Assembly (NCBI GenBank): GCA_023438065.1
Contig: JAEXRH010000012.1
Span: 310,001-374,000 of the forward strand
Source: Spirochaetota bacterium
GTDB lineage: Bacteria > Spirochaetota > Spirochaetia > Treponematales > Treponemataceae
Direction of reading: 5' to 3'
DNA length: 64,000 bases
Below the pieces are notes generated by a model. The model saw only the letters and a program-made list of their open reading frames with translations, had not been told where the DNA came from and did no database searches. Of this stretch, positions 1 through 8,632 are shown piece by piece (the stretch's first letter is position 1; each line of letters opens with the position of its first letter). A program made the position numbers and the translations under genes.

Positions 1-694
1 CCTCGGGACAAAGCCGCTCGAGCTCGAAAAGGTAAAAATCGGCGCGGAATGCGTAGATGCCCGAATTCCAGAAATAATGCCCGTCGTCGAGATACGCGCG
101 CGCGGTCGCCTGATCGGGCTTTTCCTTGAAAGTGTCGATCTTGAAGGCAGGGCTCGCCCGCTCGATCGGGCAATGGACCGACTCGCCGGACTTGATGTAC
201 CCGTAGCCCGTGGCGGGGCAGGTCGGAGGGATCGCGAACGAGACGAGATTTCCGCGATCCGAATGCCAGCTCGCCGTCCGGGCGTCGCCGATGAACGCGT
301 CAAGGGGCTTGATGACGTGATCGCTCGCCATCATGAGCACGTTCACGTTCTCGCGCCTTCCGAGCGAAAGGAGGTATTTCGCGGTCCACGCGATGGCGGG
401 CGCGGTATTCCTTCCGCAGGGTTCTCCCATGACGAGGATCTTCCCGAGGAGTTCCGGTTTTCCGAGCTTCTCGGCGAGCGAGAGCGCGTCGGCGACGACG
501 AGGCTTACCCAATCCTTTCGCGTAACGACGCAGATATTCCCGGATACGTTGAGCGCGTCGGCCCGGAGAAGGGCGTCCTGCAAAAAGGTCAGCCCGTCGG
601 GAAGGCTCATGAACTGTTTCGGTTTTTTGCCGTCCGATACGGGCCACAGTCGCTCTCCCGAGCCGCCCGCGAGTATCAATACGTCGGTAAACAT
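1..694 (-). CDS. manC: Mannose-1-phosphate guanylyltransferase, N-terminal part (3' end outside window)
   Basis: The reading frame runs from an ATG at 694 off the left edge, giving about 231 residues. The N-terminus carries the nucleotidyltransferase signature LAGGSGERLWP (residues 8-18), followed by KPKQF, by EPCGRNTAPA and by the DHVI metal-site region. This order is typical of GDP-mannose pyrophosphorylase (mannose-1-P + GTP giving GDP-mannose), which supplies mannosyl units for surface glycans. A GAAAGG ribosome-binding site lies about 7 nt upstream of the ATG. The gene begins 4 nt after the stop codon of the winged-helix gene at 699-1259, so the two are probably co-transcribed. A related sugar-1-phosphate nucleotidyltransferase with another specificity cannot be excluded because the C-terminus is missing. 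Confidence 0.88.
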   Translation of the reverse strand, partial: MFTDVLILAGGSGERLWPVSDGKKPKQFMSLPDGLTFLQDALLRADALNVSGNICVVTRKDWVSLVVADALSLAEKLGKPELLGKILVMGEPCGRNTAPAIAWTAKYLLSLGRRENVNVLMMASDHVIKPLDAFIGDARTASWHSDRGNLVSFAIPPTCPATGYGYIKSGESVHCPIERASPAFKIDTFKEKPDQATARAYLDDGHYFWNSGIYAFRADFYLFELERLCPE

Positions 695-698
695 GGTG

Positions 699-1259
699 TT
701 ATCCTTTCGACAGGAGGTCATAGATGTGCGCGACCGCGTTTCCGTCCGCGGGAAGCGGGGATTCGGGTCCGTCCTGATCAAGCATGCGTCGCTCGTAACT
801 TTCCGAGACGAACACGAAGGTATCGCCGCCGATATCGCGCGCGTCCTGATACGAGCAGAATTCCAGTCCCGCGTTCGTCGCCGCGTACTCGATGATGAAG
901 TCAAGATCGCTTTTCCCGAGAAGGGCGAGCCGGGAAAAGCCGCGCGAACGGGCGTCCCGCGCGATGTCCATGATCGTTTCCTTGTAGTCGACGACCTTTT
1001 TCATCGTGCGCTTGAGATAGCGGTAGGTTCTCCCGGCAAGTTCGTTGACCCCTGAGGGGGTGAGGACATAGGAGACCTTTCGCGCGGAAACCTTTTGAAC
1101 GAGGATAAAACCCTTCTGGCTCAGTCTCTTCAGCAGGACGTTGGTCATGCCGAGCGACAGGTTTATCGCTCGGGCAAGGTCCCGCTGGCTGATATCGGCT
1201 TTTTGCCGGGTGAGTTCGTTAATGCTGTTGAGGAGAAGATATTCTGAGTCCTGTTCCAT
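699..1259 (-). CDS. MarR-like winged-helix transcriptional regulator
   Basis: The product is 186 residues from the ATG at 1259; an in-frame TTG at 1295 is an alternative start, and neither has a clear ribosome-binding site. Residues about 5-70 form a winged helix-turn-helix (ISQRDLARAINLSLGMTNVLLKRL followed by a wing containing SYVLTPSGVNELA), resembling the MarR-type regulators found with exopolysaccharide genes. The C-terminal part (LALLGKSDLDFIIEYAA and onward) looks like a small ligand or redox-sensing domain that I do not recognise. It precedes manC by 4 nt, so control of GDP-mannose supply is a reasonable inference. A 6-bp inverted repeat at 1349-1365, upstream of both this gene and the divergent aminotransferase, is a candidate operator. 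Confidence 0.75.
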   Translation of the reverse strand: MEQDSEYLLLNSINELTRQKADISQRDLARAINLSLGMTNVLLKRLSQKGFILVQKVSARKVSYVLTPSGVNELAGRTYRYLKRTMKKVVDYKETIMDIARDARSRGFSRLALLGKSDLDFIIEYAATNAGLEFCSYQDARDIGGDTFVFVSESYERRMLDQDGPESPLPADGNAVAHIYDLLSKG

Positions 1260-1348
1260 GATTACGGTGGAAAAAAGGGGAGAAAAGGTCGACAACGCGC
1301 GGAGAAAACGGTACCGCCGAAACTGATTCCCGTCGCCGCGCGTTTATG

Positions 1349-1365
1349 TGTTCAAACAGTGAACA
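1349..1365. promoter_or_regulatory. Inverted repeat TGTTCA-N5-TGAACA, candidate operator
   Basis: This is a perfect 6-bp inverted repeat with a 5-bp centre in the divergent spacer between the winged-helix regulator and the aminotransferase. It overlaps the proposed -35 region of the aminotransferase promoter, as a repressor site would. Binding by the neighbouring regulator is inference. Confidence 0.45.
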
Positions 1366-1379
1366 ATCTAGCATATAAC
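1351..1379 (+). promoter_or_regulatory. Candidate promoter of the aminotransferase gene
   Basis: TTCAAA (1351-1356) and TATAAC (1374-1379) are separated by 17 nt. The -35 box matches consensus at 4 of 6 positions and the -10 box at 5 of 6. It would give a leader of about 77 nt before the ATG at 1463. Confidence 0.4.
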
Positions 1380-1462
1380 CAAGCCCATGACAAGGCGAAT
1401 AGTTACAAAAAAGGGGTGCGATGTGCTATGCTTCCAATAACAGTAATCACGAGGAGACATCC

Positions 1463-2665
1463 ATGCCGGTAGCGCCACACATCAAGGAAGTAATGACTTC
1501 CGCGTCATTTATTCGAAAAATGTTCGAGGAAGGGATTCAGATGAAGGCTCAATTCGGAGCCGATAACGTGTATGATTTCAGCATAGGAAACCCCGACCTG
1601 GAGCCTCCGGCGAAGGTAAAGAAGACGCTTGCCGAAATCGCGGCATCCCCGCTGAAAGGGGTTCACGGCTACATGCCGAACGCCGGTTACCAGGAAACGA
1701 GGGCCGCTATGGCCAGGAAGGTGAGCGCGGAACAGGGCGTTACGGTCGATTTTTCCCATATCGTCATGGGCGTCGGAGCGGCCGGCGCCATGAACGCGGT
1801 CCTTAAGGCCGTGATCACTCCCGGAGACGAGGTTCTCGTGCCCGCCCCCTATTTCGTCGAGTACGGCCATTATGCGCGCAACCACGGCGGAGTCCTTAAA
1901 ACCGTCCCGACCAAAGAGGATTTCTCGCTCGACGTTCCGGCTATCGAAAAAGCGCTCGGAGATAGAACCGCGGCGCTTATCGTCAATTCGCCCAATAATC
2001 CGACCGGCAAGATCTACGGAGCCGACGATCTCGCCTCGCTCGCCAGGGCGCTCGCGGCGCATCGCGAAAGGACGGGAAGGACCGTCCTCCTCATCGCCGA
2101 CGAACCGTATCGCGAGATCGTCTACGACGGCAGAAAGGTCGCTCCCGTTTTCCCCGTTTGGCCGGACACCGTTATCGTCACCTCCTTCGCCAAGAATCTG
2201 AGCCTCCCCGGAGAGCGTATCGGCTACGCGGCCGTCAATCCCGCGTCGACGAGCGCGAAGGAACTCGTCGACGCGATCGTGTTCTGCACCCGCGTGCTCG
2301 GCTACGTAAACGCGCCGGCGACCTTTCAGCGCGTCGTCGCCGCCTGCTGGGACGAGACCGTGGACTATTCGTCCTACGCGACGAGGCGTAACCGGCTCAC
2401 CGGCATTCTTTCCTCAGCGGGCATCTCCTACGCGGAACCCGAAGGGGCATTTTACCTTTTCTGCAAGGTTCCCGAGCGGAAGAAAACCTCGGGGGACTCG
2501 GGGGACGACGGGGCGTTCTGCGCGCATCTCAAGAATTATCGCATCCTCGGCGTTCCCGGAACCGGTTTCGGCAGGTCCGGCTGGTTCCGCCTCGCGTATT
2601 GCGTCTCGGAAAAGTCCATCGAGGGCTCAGCCGAATCGTTCGCGCGCGCGCGGGCCGACTGGTAA
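1463..2665 (+). CDS. PLP-dependent class I/II aminotransferase
   Basis: The product is 400 residues. The start at 1463 is preferred over an in-frame ATG at 1421 because GAGGAGA ends 5 nt upstream. Fold-type I landmarks are present in order: GNPDLEPP near the N-terminus, VNSPNNPTG in the middle, ADEPYREIVYDG, and the Schiff-base lysine K244 in SFAKNLSLPGERIG. This is the layout of aspartate/aromatic aminotransferases, and treponemes carry a similar protein annotated as aspartate aminotransferase. The substrate cannot be fixed from sequence alone. The gene is followed after 20 nt by glgA on the same strand. Confidence 0.88.
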   Translation: MPVAPHIKEVMTSASFIRKMFEEGIQMKAQFGADNVYDFSIGNPDLEPPAKVKKTLAEIAASPLKGVHGYMPNAGYQETRAAMARKVSAEQGVTVDFSHIVMGVGAAGAMNAVLKAVITPGDEVLVPAPYFVEYGHYARNHGGVLKTVPTKEDFSLDVPAIEKALGDRTAALIVNSPNNPTGKIYGADDLASLARALAAHRERTGRTVLLIADEPYREIVYDGRKVAPVFPVWPDTVIVTSFAKNLSLPGERIGYAAVNPASTSAKELVDAIVFCTRVLGYVNAPATFQRVVAACWDETVDYSSYATRRNRLTGILSSAGISYAEPEGAFYLFCKVPERKKTSGDSGDDGAFCAHLKNYRILGVPGTGFGRSGWFRLAYCVSEKSIEGSAESFARARADW

Positions 2666-2685
2666 CCGGCCAAGGAGGGTAAGCC

Positions 2686-4161
2686 ATGAATATATTGATG
2701 GTCACGAGCGAGGCCGTTCCGTTCGCGAAAACGGGCGGGCTCGCCGACGCGGTATCCGCGCTCTCCATCGCGCTCAAGGCGCAGGGACACGACGTCAGGA
2801 TCGTCATGCCCCGGTATTACCGGATAGACCGGGACAAGCTCGAGCACCTCTCCGGCCCCATGGGCGTGCATCCCGGGTATCAGGAGATCTGGACCGGCGT
2901 CTATACGGCGACGCTGCCGGGATCCGCGGTTCCCGTGTATTTCATCGATCACGAGCAGAGTTTCGGGCGCGACGGCATCTACGGCGTTCCCGGCGAGACC
3001 GATTTCAACGATAATCCCCAGCGATTCTCCCTTCTCGGACACGCGACGTTCCAGCTGTGCAGGAAGCTTCAATGGTATCCAGACGTCATCCACGCGCACG
3101 ACTGGGCCGCGGCGCTCGCGCCGATACTCCTCAAGTTCAACGAGCGCAAGGACGAGTTCGCGAAGACCGCGAGCGTGTTCACGATCCACAACATCGGCTA
3201 TCAGGGCGTGTACGGGAAGCACAACTTCCCGTACACCGGGCTCGGATGGGACAATTTCTACGCCGCGGGGTTCGAGGATTGGGACCGCATGAACTTTCTC
3301 AAGGCGGCGCTCGTGTCCTCGGACATGCTGACGACCGTGTCGCCGACCTACGCGCTCGAGATCCAGCGACCGGAGTACGGTTTCCGCATGGACGGAATCC
3401 TCCGCTATCGCGCGCAAGACCTTACCGGCATCCTCAACGGCGTCGATACCGAGATCTGGAATCCCTCGACCGACAAGCTCATCCCGTCGCGCTACACCGC
3501 GAAAACGCTCCAGAAGAAAGCGGCGAACAAGGAGGCCCTCCAGAAGCGCATGGGACTTCCCGTCGATCCCGAGGTGCCCGTCTTCGGCATCATCACGAGG
3601 CTCGCTGACCAAAAGGGCGTTTCGGAGCTTTTCGGGCCGTCTTACGGATCGGCCTATCGCATCTGCTCGGACATCAAGCTCCAGATGGTCATTCTCGGGG
3701 CGGGCGAGGCGTGGTGCGAAAGCGAGATCGCCTCACTTTCCGAGTCTCTTCCCAATTTCCGCGCGTACGTCGGCTACGACGAGTCCTTGAGCCACCTCAT
3801 CGAGGCCGGCTCGGATTTCTTCCTCATGCCGTCGCGTTACGAGCCGTGCGGACTCAACCAAATGTACTCGCTGCTGTACGGAACGCTCCCCATCGTGCGG
3901 AAAACCGGCGGGCTCGCGGACACGGTCGAGAACTATAACGAGCAAACGGGCGAGGGAACGGGCTTCGTGCTCGAGAACCTCACGCCGCAGAGTATCTACG
4001 ATACGGTCGGTTGGGCCGCGTACGCCTGGTATAACCGAAGGGACGACATCGAAAGGATGCGTCAACGGGGCATGGCGAAGGAATTCGGATGGGATACCTC
4101 CGCGCGCCGCTACGTCGACGTGTATCAAAAGGCGATCGACCGGCTCGCGAATAAAAAATAA
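2686..4161 (+). CDS. glgA: Glycogen synthase (ADP-glucose type)
   Basis: The 491-residue product matches the usual length of bacterial GT5 glycogen synthases (about 480). It starts with the ADP-glucose-binding loop K15-TGGLAD, has the HAHDWAAALAP and IHNIGYQGVY segments of the N-terminal Rossmann domain, and ends with the C-terminal SRYEPCGLNQ / RKTGGLADTV region that holds the catalytic Glu and donor-binding residues. It transfers glucose from ADP-glucose to the non-reducing end of alpha-1,4-glucan. AAGGAGGG lies about 7 nt before the ATG. No branching enzyme or ADP-glucose pyrophosphorylase is present in the window. Confidence 0.95.
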   Translation: MNILMVTSEAVPFAKTGGLADAVSALSIALKAQGHDVRIVMPRYYRIDRDKLEHLSGPMGVHPGYQEIWTGVYTATLPGSAVPVYFIDHEQSFGRDGIYGVPGETDFNDNPQRFSLLGHATFQLCRKLQWYPDVIHAHDWAAALAPILLKFNERKDEFAKTASVFTIHNIGYQGVYGKHNFPYTGLGWDNFYAAGFEDWDRMNFLKAALVSSDMLTTVSPTYALEIQRPEYGFRMDGILRYRAQDLTGILNGVDTEIWNPSTDKLIPSRYTAKTLQKKAANKEALQKRMGLPVDPEVPVFGIITRLADQKGVSELFGPSYGSAYRICSDIKLQMVILGAGEAWCESEIASLSESLPNFRAYVGYDESLSHLIEAGSDFFLMPSRYEPCGLNQMYSLLYGTLPIVRKTGGLADTVENYNEQTGEGTGFVLENLTPQSIYDTVGWAAYAWYNRRDDIERMRQRGMAKEFGWDTSARRYVDVYQKAIDRLANKK

Positions 4162-4194
4162 GACGGCATACAAAGAGCCGTCAGGAGGCAAGAG

Positions 4195-4719
4195 GTGCTG
4201 AAGTATATCAAGAAGTTTTTCATGGCGCTCAACGCGAACGCGCATCCCGGGGACATCGCGCACGGGGCGGCGCTCGGGCTTTTGCTCGCGTTCGTCCCGA
4301 AGGCTAACCTGTTGTGGGTCTTCCTTTTCTTCCTTACCCTGTTCATCAGGGTCAATAAGGGCGCGCTCTTCCTTTCCCTGATCCTCTTCTCTTTCGCGGT
4401 TCCCTTCGCCGACATCGCGACCGAGTCGCTCGGGTACGCGCTGTTGACCTTCGCGCCGCTCGATCCGCTTTTTTCCGCGCTCTATGGAATCCCGTTCGTC
4501 GGTTTGACGCGATTTAACAATACCATGGTCTCAGGCGGACTCGTCATGGGAATCCTCGCGTACGGGCCGACATACGCGCTGTTCAGGGCTTTCGTGTCGT
4601 GGTACCGGAAAACGGTCCAGCCGAGGATCGTGAACAGCAAGATCGCGAAGATCGTTACCAATCTTCCGATCATCAAGCAGATCATCAATGCGCCAGACGT
4701 GGGAGGGTTCGGAAAATGA
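4195..4719 (+). CDS. TIGR03546 family small membrane protein (DUF2062-like)
   Basis: The protein has 174 residues and starts at GTG 4195, 5 nt after AGGAGGCAAGAG. It contains several hydrophobic segments (about 25-60, 65-90, 95-125) after an amphipathic N-terminus with HPGDIAHGAALGLLLAFVP, a pattern typical of the DUF2062/TIGR03546 group. TIGR03546 proteins are known as the partner of TIGR03545 proteins in a two-gene unit found in bacteria with outer membranes. The stop codon overlaps the start of the TIGR03545-like gene by 4 nt (ATGA), consistent with that pairing. Molecular function is unknown. Confidence 0.8.
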   Translation: MLKYIKKFFMALNANAHPGDIAHGAALGLLLAFVPKANLLWVFLFFLTLFIRVNKGALFLSLILFSFAVPFADIATESLGYALLTFAPLDPLFSALYGIPFVGLTRFNNTMVSGGLVMGILAYGPTYALFRAFVSWYRKTVQPRIVNSKIAKIVTNLPIIKQIINAPDVGGFGK

Positions 4720-6917
4720 GCAAGGAGAAGAAACCGAAAAAGATCAAGATTCCGGGCCTTTTCGCGAAGAAGTACGATCCGAAGGCGTTCCAGAAGAAGA
4801 TACTCAAGAAACTCTTCGTTCCCGCGGACAAGGCCTTCGTGGAGTCGCTTTTCACGACCGTCGAGGACGCGAAAAAGGGGACGCTTCACGCCATAGATCC
4901 CGCGAAGGTCAACGACAAGAAAACCGCGAAACGGCTCGCGATCCTCGCGAAACAGATCAAGAAGCAAAAGGGCCGATTCAGCGTCGTGGCGATTCTCATA
5001 GCGCTCGCGCTCACCGTCGCCCTCGTCCTCGCGCTCACCGTCTTCCGGAACGTAATCGCGCGGGTTGCCGTAACCTCGGCGCTCGAGGGAACGTTCGGCG
5101 CGAAAAGCGATATCGAGCGGATCGACTGCGATCTCCTTCACGCGAGATTCAGGATCGACGGGCTCGCCGTCGCGAACCGCGAGCATCCGATGAAAAACCT
5201 TTTCGGGATCGAGCGTTTCGACATGGCGTTTAACCTCCTCGAGCTCTCGCGCGGGAAGGTCGTCGCTGACAATCTCGAGGTAACCGGCGTCACCTGGAAC
5301 ACCGACAGAAAGACTTCCGGCGCGCTTCCGCCCAAGAAGGCGAAGAAGTACGAACGTAAGATCAAGGACTCAAAGCCGAATCCGGTCGTCGCGGCCATAA
5401 AGGCGGAGGCCGACAAGGTAAAGTCGGGTGTTTCCGTCGACGCGGGCATCTCCGCCGTCATGGACCAGCTCGATCCCGTGAAATACATCGAGAACGAAAA
5501 GGCGAAACTTCAATCCCCGGCCGTCGTCGAGAAAATCACCGCGACGGTTCCCGCGCTCGCCGACAAATGGCAGACGAAAAACAAGGAAGTCCGCGGCAGG
5601 GTGGACAAGGCGCTCGCCGACGGAAAGCGGCTCGCCAACCTGAACGTGAAGGCGATCAAGACGGTGGAGGAAGCCCGGTCCGCGCTTGCCGACCTCAAAG
5701 CGGCAACCGACGGCGTCAAGGCTACGGCCGATTACGCGAAACAGGCCGCCGACGAAGCCGCGGCCGACGCGAAGACGGTCAAGACCCTTTCGGCCGAGGC
5801 CGAAACAGCCCTGAAGGCGGACTCCGCGAGACTCAAGTCGCTCGTCGATACGGTCAAGGGAATAAACCTCGATACCGGCAAAACCGTCGTCTCGGGCGTT
5901 TTCCGGACCTTCGTCGTCAATACCCTCGGCGCGTACTATCCCTATCTCGACAAGGGCGTCGTCATGATCCGGGAATTGCAGGCGAATTCCAAGGGAGACA
6001 AAAAGGTTTCGCTCAAGAAGAAGTCGAACGCGATATCGCGGCTCCCGGGAAGGACTCTTTCCTTCGGCGACGATTCGGCGCCGAGCCTCCTTCTCAGGAA
6101 TATCGCGCTTTCCGCGAAAGACGATTCACTCGGCATCGCAGGCGGAGCGGTCGTCCAGAACGTCACGAACGACGCGGATCGGGTGAATAAGCCGATGACC
6201 GTCGGTCTCGAGGTTGCCCACGGATCCATGAAGGAAACGGCGGACGGAATCATCGACCTGAGGACCAAGGCGGTCGATATCCTCGACACCAAATTCACCT
6301 CGACGGGCTACGCGCTTTCACTTGATTCCCCCGGCGTTACCGGCGTTCCCTCGGTGAAGGGAAGCCTCGGCGCCGCGGGCACGATCAGGATCTCCCGCGA
6401 CGGGACGGTCACGATCGGCTCCAAGCTCGTCATCGGCGAGGCTCGCCTCGCGGTCGCCGCGTTCAAGCCCGACTACCTCTATGGCGCGTACCGAAACGTC
6501 CTATCGTCGATCAAGACCATCGATCTTGATGTCGTCGCGGTCGTCGATCCCGAAGGCAACATCACGGTGGACGTCAAGACGGACGTGGATGACGAGATCG
6601 CCTCGGCAATCAAGGCCGAGATGAGCGCGCAAATCGAGAAGGTCAAGGCAGGCATCAGGAAGGAAGCCGATCGCTATATAGCGGAGCAGAAGGCCAAGTA
6701 CGCCTCCGAGATCGCGCGCTTCGGCGACGCCGCGACGAAAGCGCAGCGCGCACGCGACGACATAAAGAAGTACCAGGCGACGCTCGACGCGAAGAAGGCC
6801 GAGGCGGAAAAGAGGGTAAAAGAACTCGCCGCCGAAAAGGCCGCCGAGAAGGTCGCGCCGGTCACCGATACCGTGAAGAAAGCGGCCCCGAAGAACATCA
6901 AGGGACTCATTCCCTAA
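4716..6917 (+). CDS. TIGR03545 family protein, AsmA-like, inner-membrane anchored
   Basis: The 733-residue product starts at the ATG overlapping the preceding stop codon. A Lys-rich cytoplasmic N-terminus (about 85 residues) leads to one transmembrane helix (FSVVAILIALALTVALVLAL, about 88-107). Next comes a region resembling the N-terminal repeat of AsmA-type proteins (SDIERIDCDLLHARFRIDGL), then long Ala/Lys/Glu-rich helical stretches and a beta-rich C-terminal part. AsmA-like proteins are linked to outer-membrane assembly and lipid transport. The role of TIGR03545 itself is not known. It is followed directly by a strong terminator, so the unit ends here. Confidence 0.8.
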   Translation: MSKEKKPKKIKIPGLFAKKYDPKAFQKKILKKLFVPADKAFVESLFTTVEDAKKGTLHAIDPAKVNDKKTAKRLAILAKQIKKQKGRFSVVAILIALALTVALVLALTVFRNVIARVAVTSALEGTFGAKSDIERIDCDLLHARFRIDGLAVANREHPMKNLFGIERFDMAFNLLELSRGKVVADNLEVTGVTWNTDRKTSGALPPKKAKKYERKIKDSKPNPVVAAIKAEADKVKSGVSVDAGISAVMDQLDPVKYIENEKAKLQSPAVVEKITATVPALADKWQTKNKEVRGRVDKALADGKRLANLNVKAIKTVEEARSALADLKAATDGVKATADYAKQAADEAAADAKTVKTLSAEAETALKADSARLKSLVDTVKGINLDTGKTVVSGVFRTFVVNTLGAYYPYLDKGVVMIRELQANSKGDKKVSLKKKSNAISRLPGRTLSFGDDSAPSLLLRNIALSAKDDSLGIAGGAVVQNVTNDADRVNKPMTVGLEVAHGSMKETADGIIDLRTKAVDILDTKFTSTGYALSLDSPGVTGVPSVKGSLGAAGTIRISRDGTVTIGSKLVIGEARLAVAAFKPDYLYGAYRNVLSSIKTIDLDVVAVVDPEGNITVDVKTDVDDEIASAIKAEMSAQIEKVKAGIRKEADRYIAEQKAKYASEIARFGDAATKAQRARDDIKKYQATLDAKKAEAEKRVKELAAEKAAEKVAPVTDTVKKAAPKNIKGLIP

Positions 6918-6925
6918 CCGTGATC

Positions 6926-6965
6926 AAAAACAAGAAACCCCGCAAATGCGGGGTTTCTTGTTTTT
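6926..6965. terminator. Bidirectional intrinsic terminator
   Basis: A perfect 18-bp stem (6926-6943 paired with 6948-6965) with a 4-nt loop has a GC-rich upper half and flanking A and T tracts on the two sides. It therefore works as a U-tailed terminator on either strand. It separates the plus-strand TIGR03545 gene from the convergent P83/100 gene that ends at 6993. Confidence 0.93.
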
Positions 6966-6992
6966 CCTGGGATTGTCTGGTTAAATCCGGTC

Positions 6993-8612
6993 TTATTGCG
7001 CCGCCAGATCGACGAGATCCGTCGCGCGAAGCAACTTGATCGCGCCCGAGGAGTCCTGCACTATGACTCCTTTCGACGTTACCGTAACCGCGGTCGCCGC
7101 GAGCACGTTGATCGCGGACTTTGCCTTCAGGTCAAGGTTCTTGTCGAAGCGACCGAGCGCGTATTTTCCGGAGCCCAGCTCGACGACCGCGTAATAGTCG
7201 TTCGCGCTCTGCACGAGCACGCTCTGTTCCGCGATCGGGTCCTGTCCCTGTTTCGTGACGTCAAGGCTCGCGGAATCGACGAGTACGAGCCTGATGGCCG
7301 CGTTGCCGCCCTTCTTTCCCGCGATCGCCATGAGCCCGGAACCCGTATCGTAGAGCGTTCGTCCCCTGATCGTGTTGAGGGGAGAGGTCTTGAGGACCTT
7401 TCCGTCGTTGAGGTTCACGATGACGAGCTCCGCGAGATAGGCGTTCGCGTCGACGACGCGAAGCCCGAAGGCGGGAAGGGCCTGCGCGAGGGCGGCGTCG
7501 GCGCTTTTTTTCGCGTCAGAGGCCATCTTGTCGACCGCCTTCTGCTCGTCCGCGGCGATATCCTTTCGCTCGGAAAGCGATTCCTTTTGCTTGGTGTCCG
7601 CGAGCTTCTGGTCGGCTTTCGCGGCCTCTTCCTTTTGATTGACGGTTTCTTTGGCGCTCGCCGCGGCAACCTCTTTCTCTGCGGCTTTTTGCGCGCTCGC
7701 GTCGGCGGCCTTCTGGGCCTCGGTCGCCTTCTCGGCGAGGGCCTTGTCTTCGGGTTTCGCCTGAGCCTCGGCCTTCGCGCTTTCGGCGGCCTTCTGCGCG
7801 ACGACTGCTTCCTTCTTCGCCGCGTCAAGCTCTTGCTGCTTTTGCGCGGCCTCGGCCCGCGCGTCGGTCGCCTCTTTCTGGGACGTTTCGGCGCGGGTTT
7901 GCGCGGCGTCGCCCTCGCGCTCCTTGAGGTCGGCCATGTCCTTCCTCGTCGCGGTCGCGCCAGCCTCGTCGGCCTTGATCTTCTCGACGACGTCCTTGCC
8001 CGCGATCGCGGTCGTGTCGACGCTGCTGAGGGTCCCCGCGAGCCGCGCGTCGGAAAGCGGGATCACGATCTGGGACCGGCCGGCCCATTCGTCGTAACGA
8101 ACCGAGAGACCCGCCTTGTCGGCCTGGAGATTCGAGACGACGACGGGTTTGTACCGGTTCTTGAAGGTATCGAGCTTCCCGCGGTATACGGCGTTGTACA
8201 CGGTGATGAAGGTCGCGAGCGTCGACGAATCCTTATCAGAATAGCCATAGGCCGCGCCGAGATAGGCCGCGAGTATTCGCCTCAGGTTATCGATATGGTC
8301 CACGCCCGCGCCTTCCCCGAGGATCATGATGTCGGCGTCGAGCCCTTCCTTGACGGCGGGATCGACGGCATGGATGACGTAATAGCGAGCGCGATCCCCC
8401 GCGCTCCCGTTCTTCGAGGCTGAACCGAGCGCCGAGCCGATTCCGCGAATCTCCTCGATCGTGTCGATGACCGAATGCGGACCCGTGTAATTGATGAACT
8501 CGATTGTCTTTGCCGCATCCCCGCTCTCGAGTTCCTTTCTGTCGACCTCGATAGCGAGCGAGGCATACGCCGAAAGGACAAGAAGCGCGATCGCAGCGGT
8601 GAGCTTTTTCAT
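6993..8612 (-). CDS. P83/100 family spirochaete antigen
   Basis: The product has 539 residues from ATG 8612, preceded by AGGGAGGTT. A Sec signal peptide (MKKLTAAIALLVLSAYASLA) is followed by an N-terminal domain beginning EVDRKELESGDAAKTIEFINYTGP. A long Ala/Lys/Glu/Gln-rich region (about residues 230-375) is predicted to be coiled coil, and the C-terminal domain is beta-rich (LYDTGSGLMAIAGK and onward). This three-part arrangement matches the P83/100 proteins of Borrelia and Treponema, which are exported immunogenic proteins of unknown function. It is the last gene of a minus-strand unit with the propeller protein and the RNA methyltransferase. Confidence 0.85.
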   Translation of the reverse strand: MKKLTAAIALLVLSAYASLAIEVDRKELESGDAAKTIEFINYTGPHSVIDTIEEIRGIGSALGSASKNGSAGDRARYYVIHAVDPAVKEGLDADIMILGEGAGVDHIDNLRRILAAYLGAAYGYSDKDSSTLATFITVYNAVYRGKLDTFKNRYKPVVVSNLQADKAGLSVRYDEWAGRSQIVIPLSDARLAGTLSSVDTTAIAGKDVVEKIKADEAGATATRKDMADLKEREGDAAQTRAETSQKEATDARAEAAQKQQELDAAKKEAVVAQKAAESAKAEAQAKPEDKALAEKATEAQKAADASAQKAAEKEVAAASAKETVNQKEEAAKADQKLADTKQKESLSERKDIAADEQKAVDKMASDAKKSADAALAQALPAFGLRVVDANAYLAELVIVNLNDGKVLKTSPLNTIRGRTLYDTGSGLMAIAGKKGGNAAIRLVLVDSASLDVTKQGQDPIAEQSVLVQSANDYYAVVELGSGKYALGRFDKNLDLKAKSAINVLAATAVTVTSKGVIVQDSSGAIKLLRATDLVDLAAQ

Positions 8613-8632
8613 CGGAACCTCCCTGGTGCCAT

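Noticed and set aside
1..694. Possible broken manC gene at the left edge
   Set aside because: The frame is intact from ATG 694 to the window edge. It only looks incomplete because the 3' end lies outside the window.
6996..8423. 475-codon open frame on the plus strand opposite the P83/100 gene
   Set aside because: It is rich in Arg and Leu, has no recognisable motif and mirrors the Ala/Lys-rich coiled-coil codons of the real gene. GC-rich DNA gives such antisense frames throughout the window.
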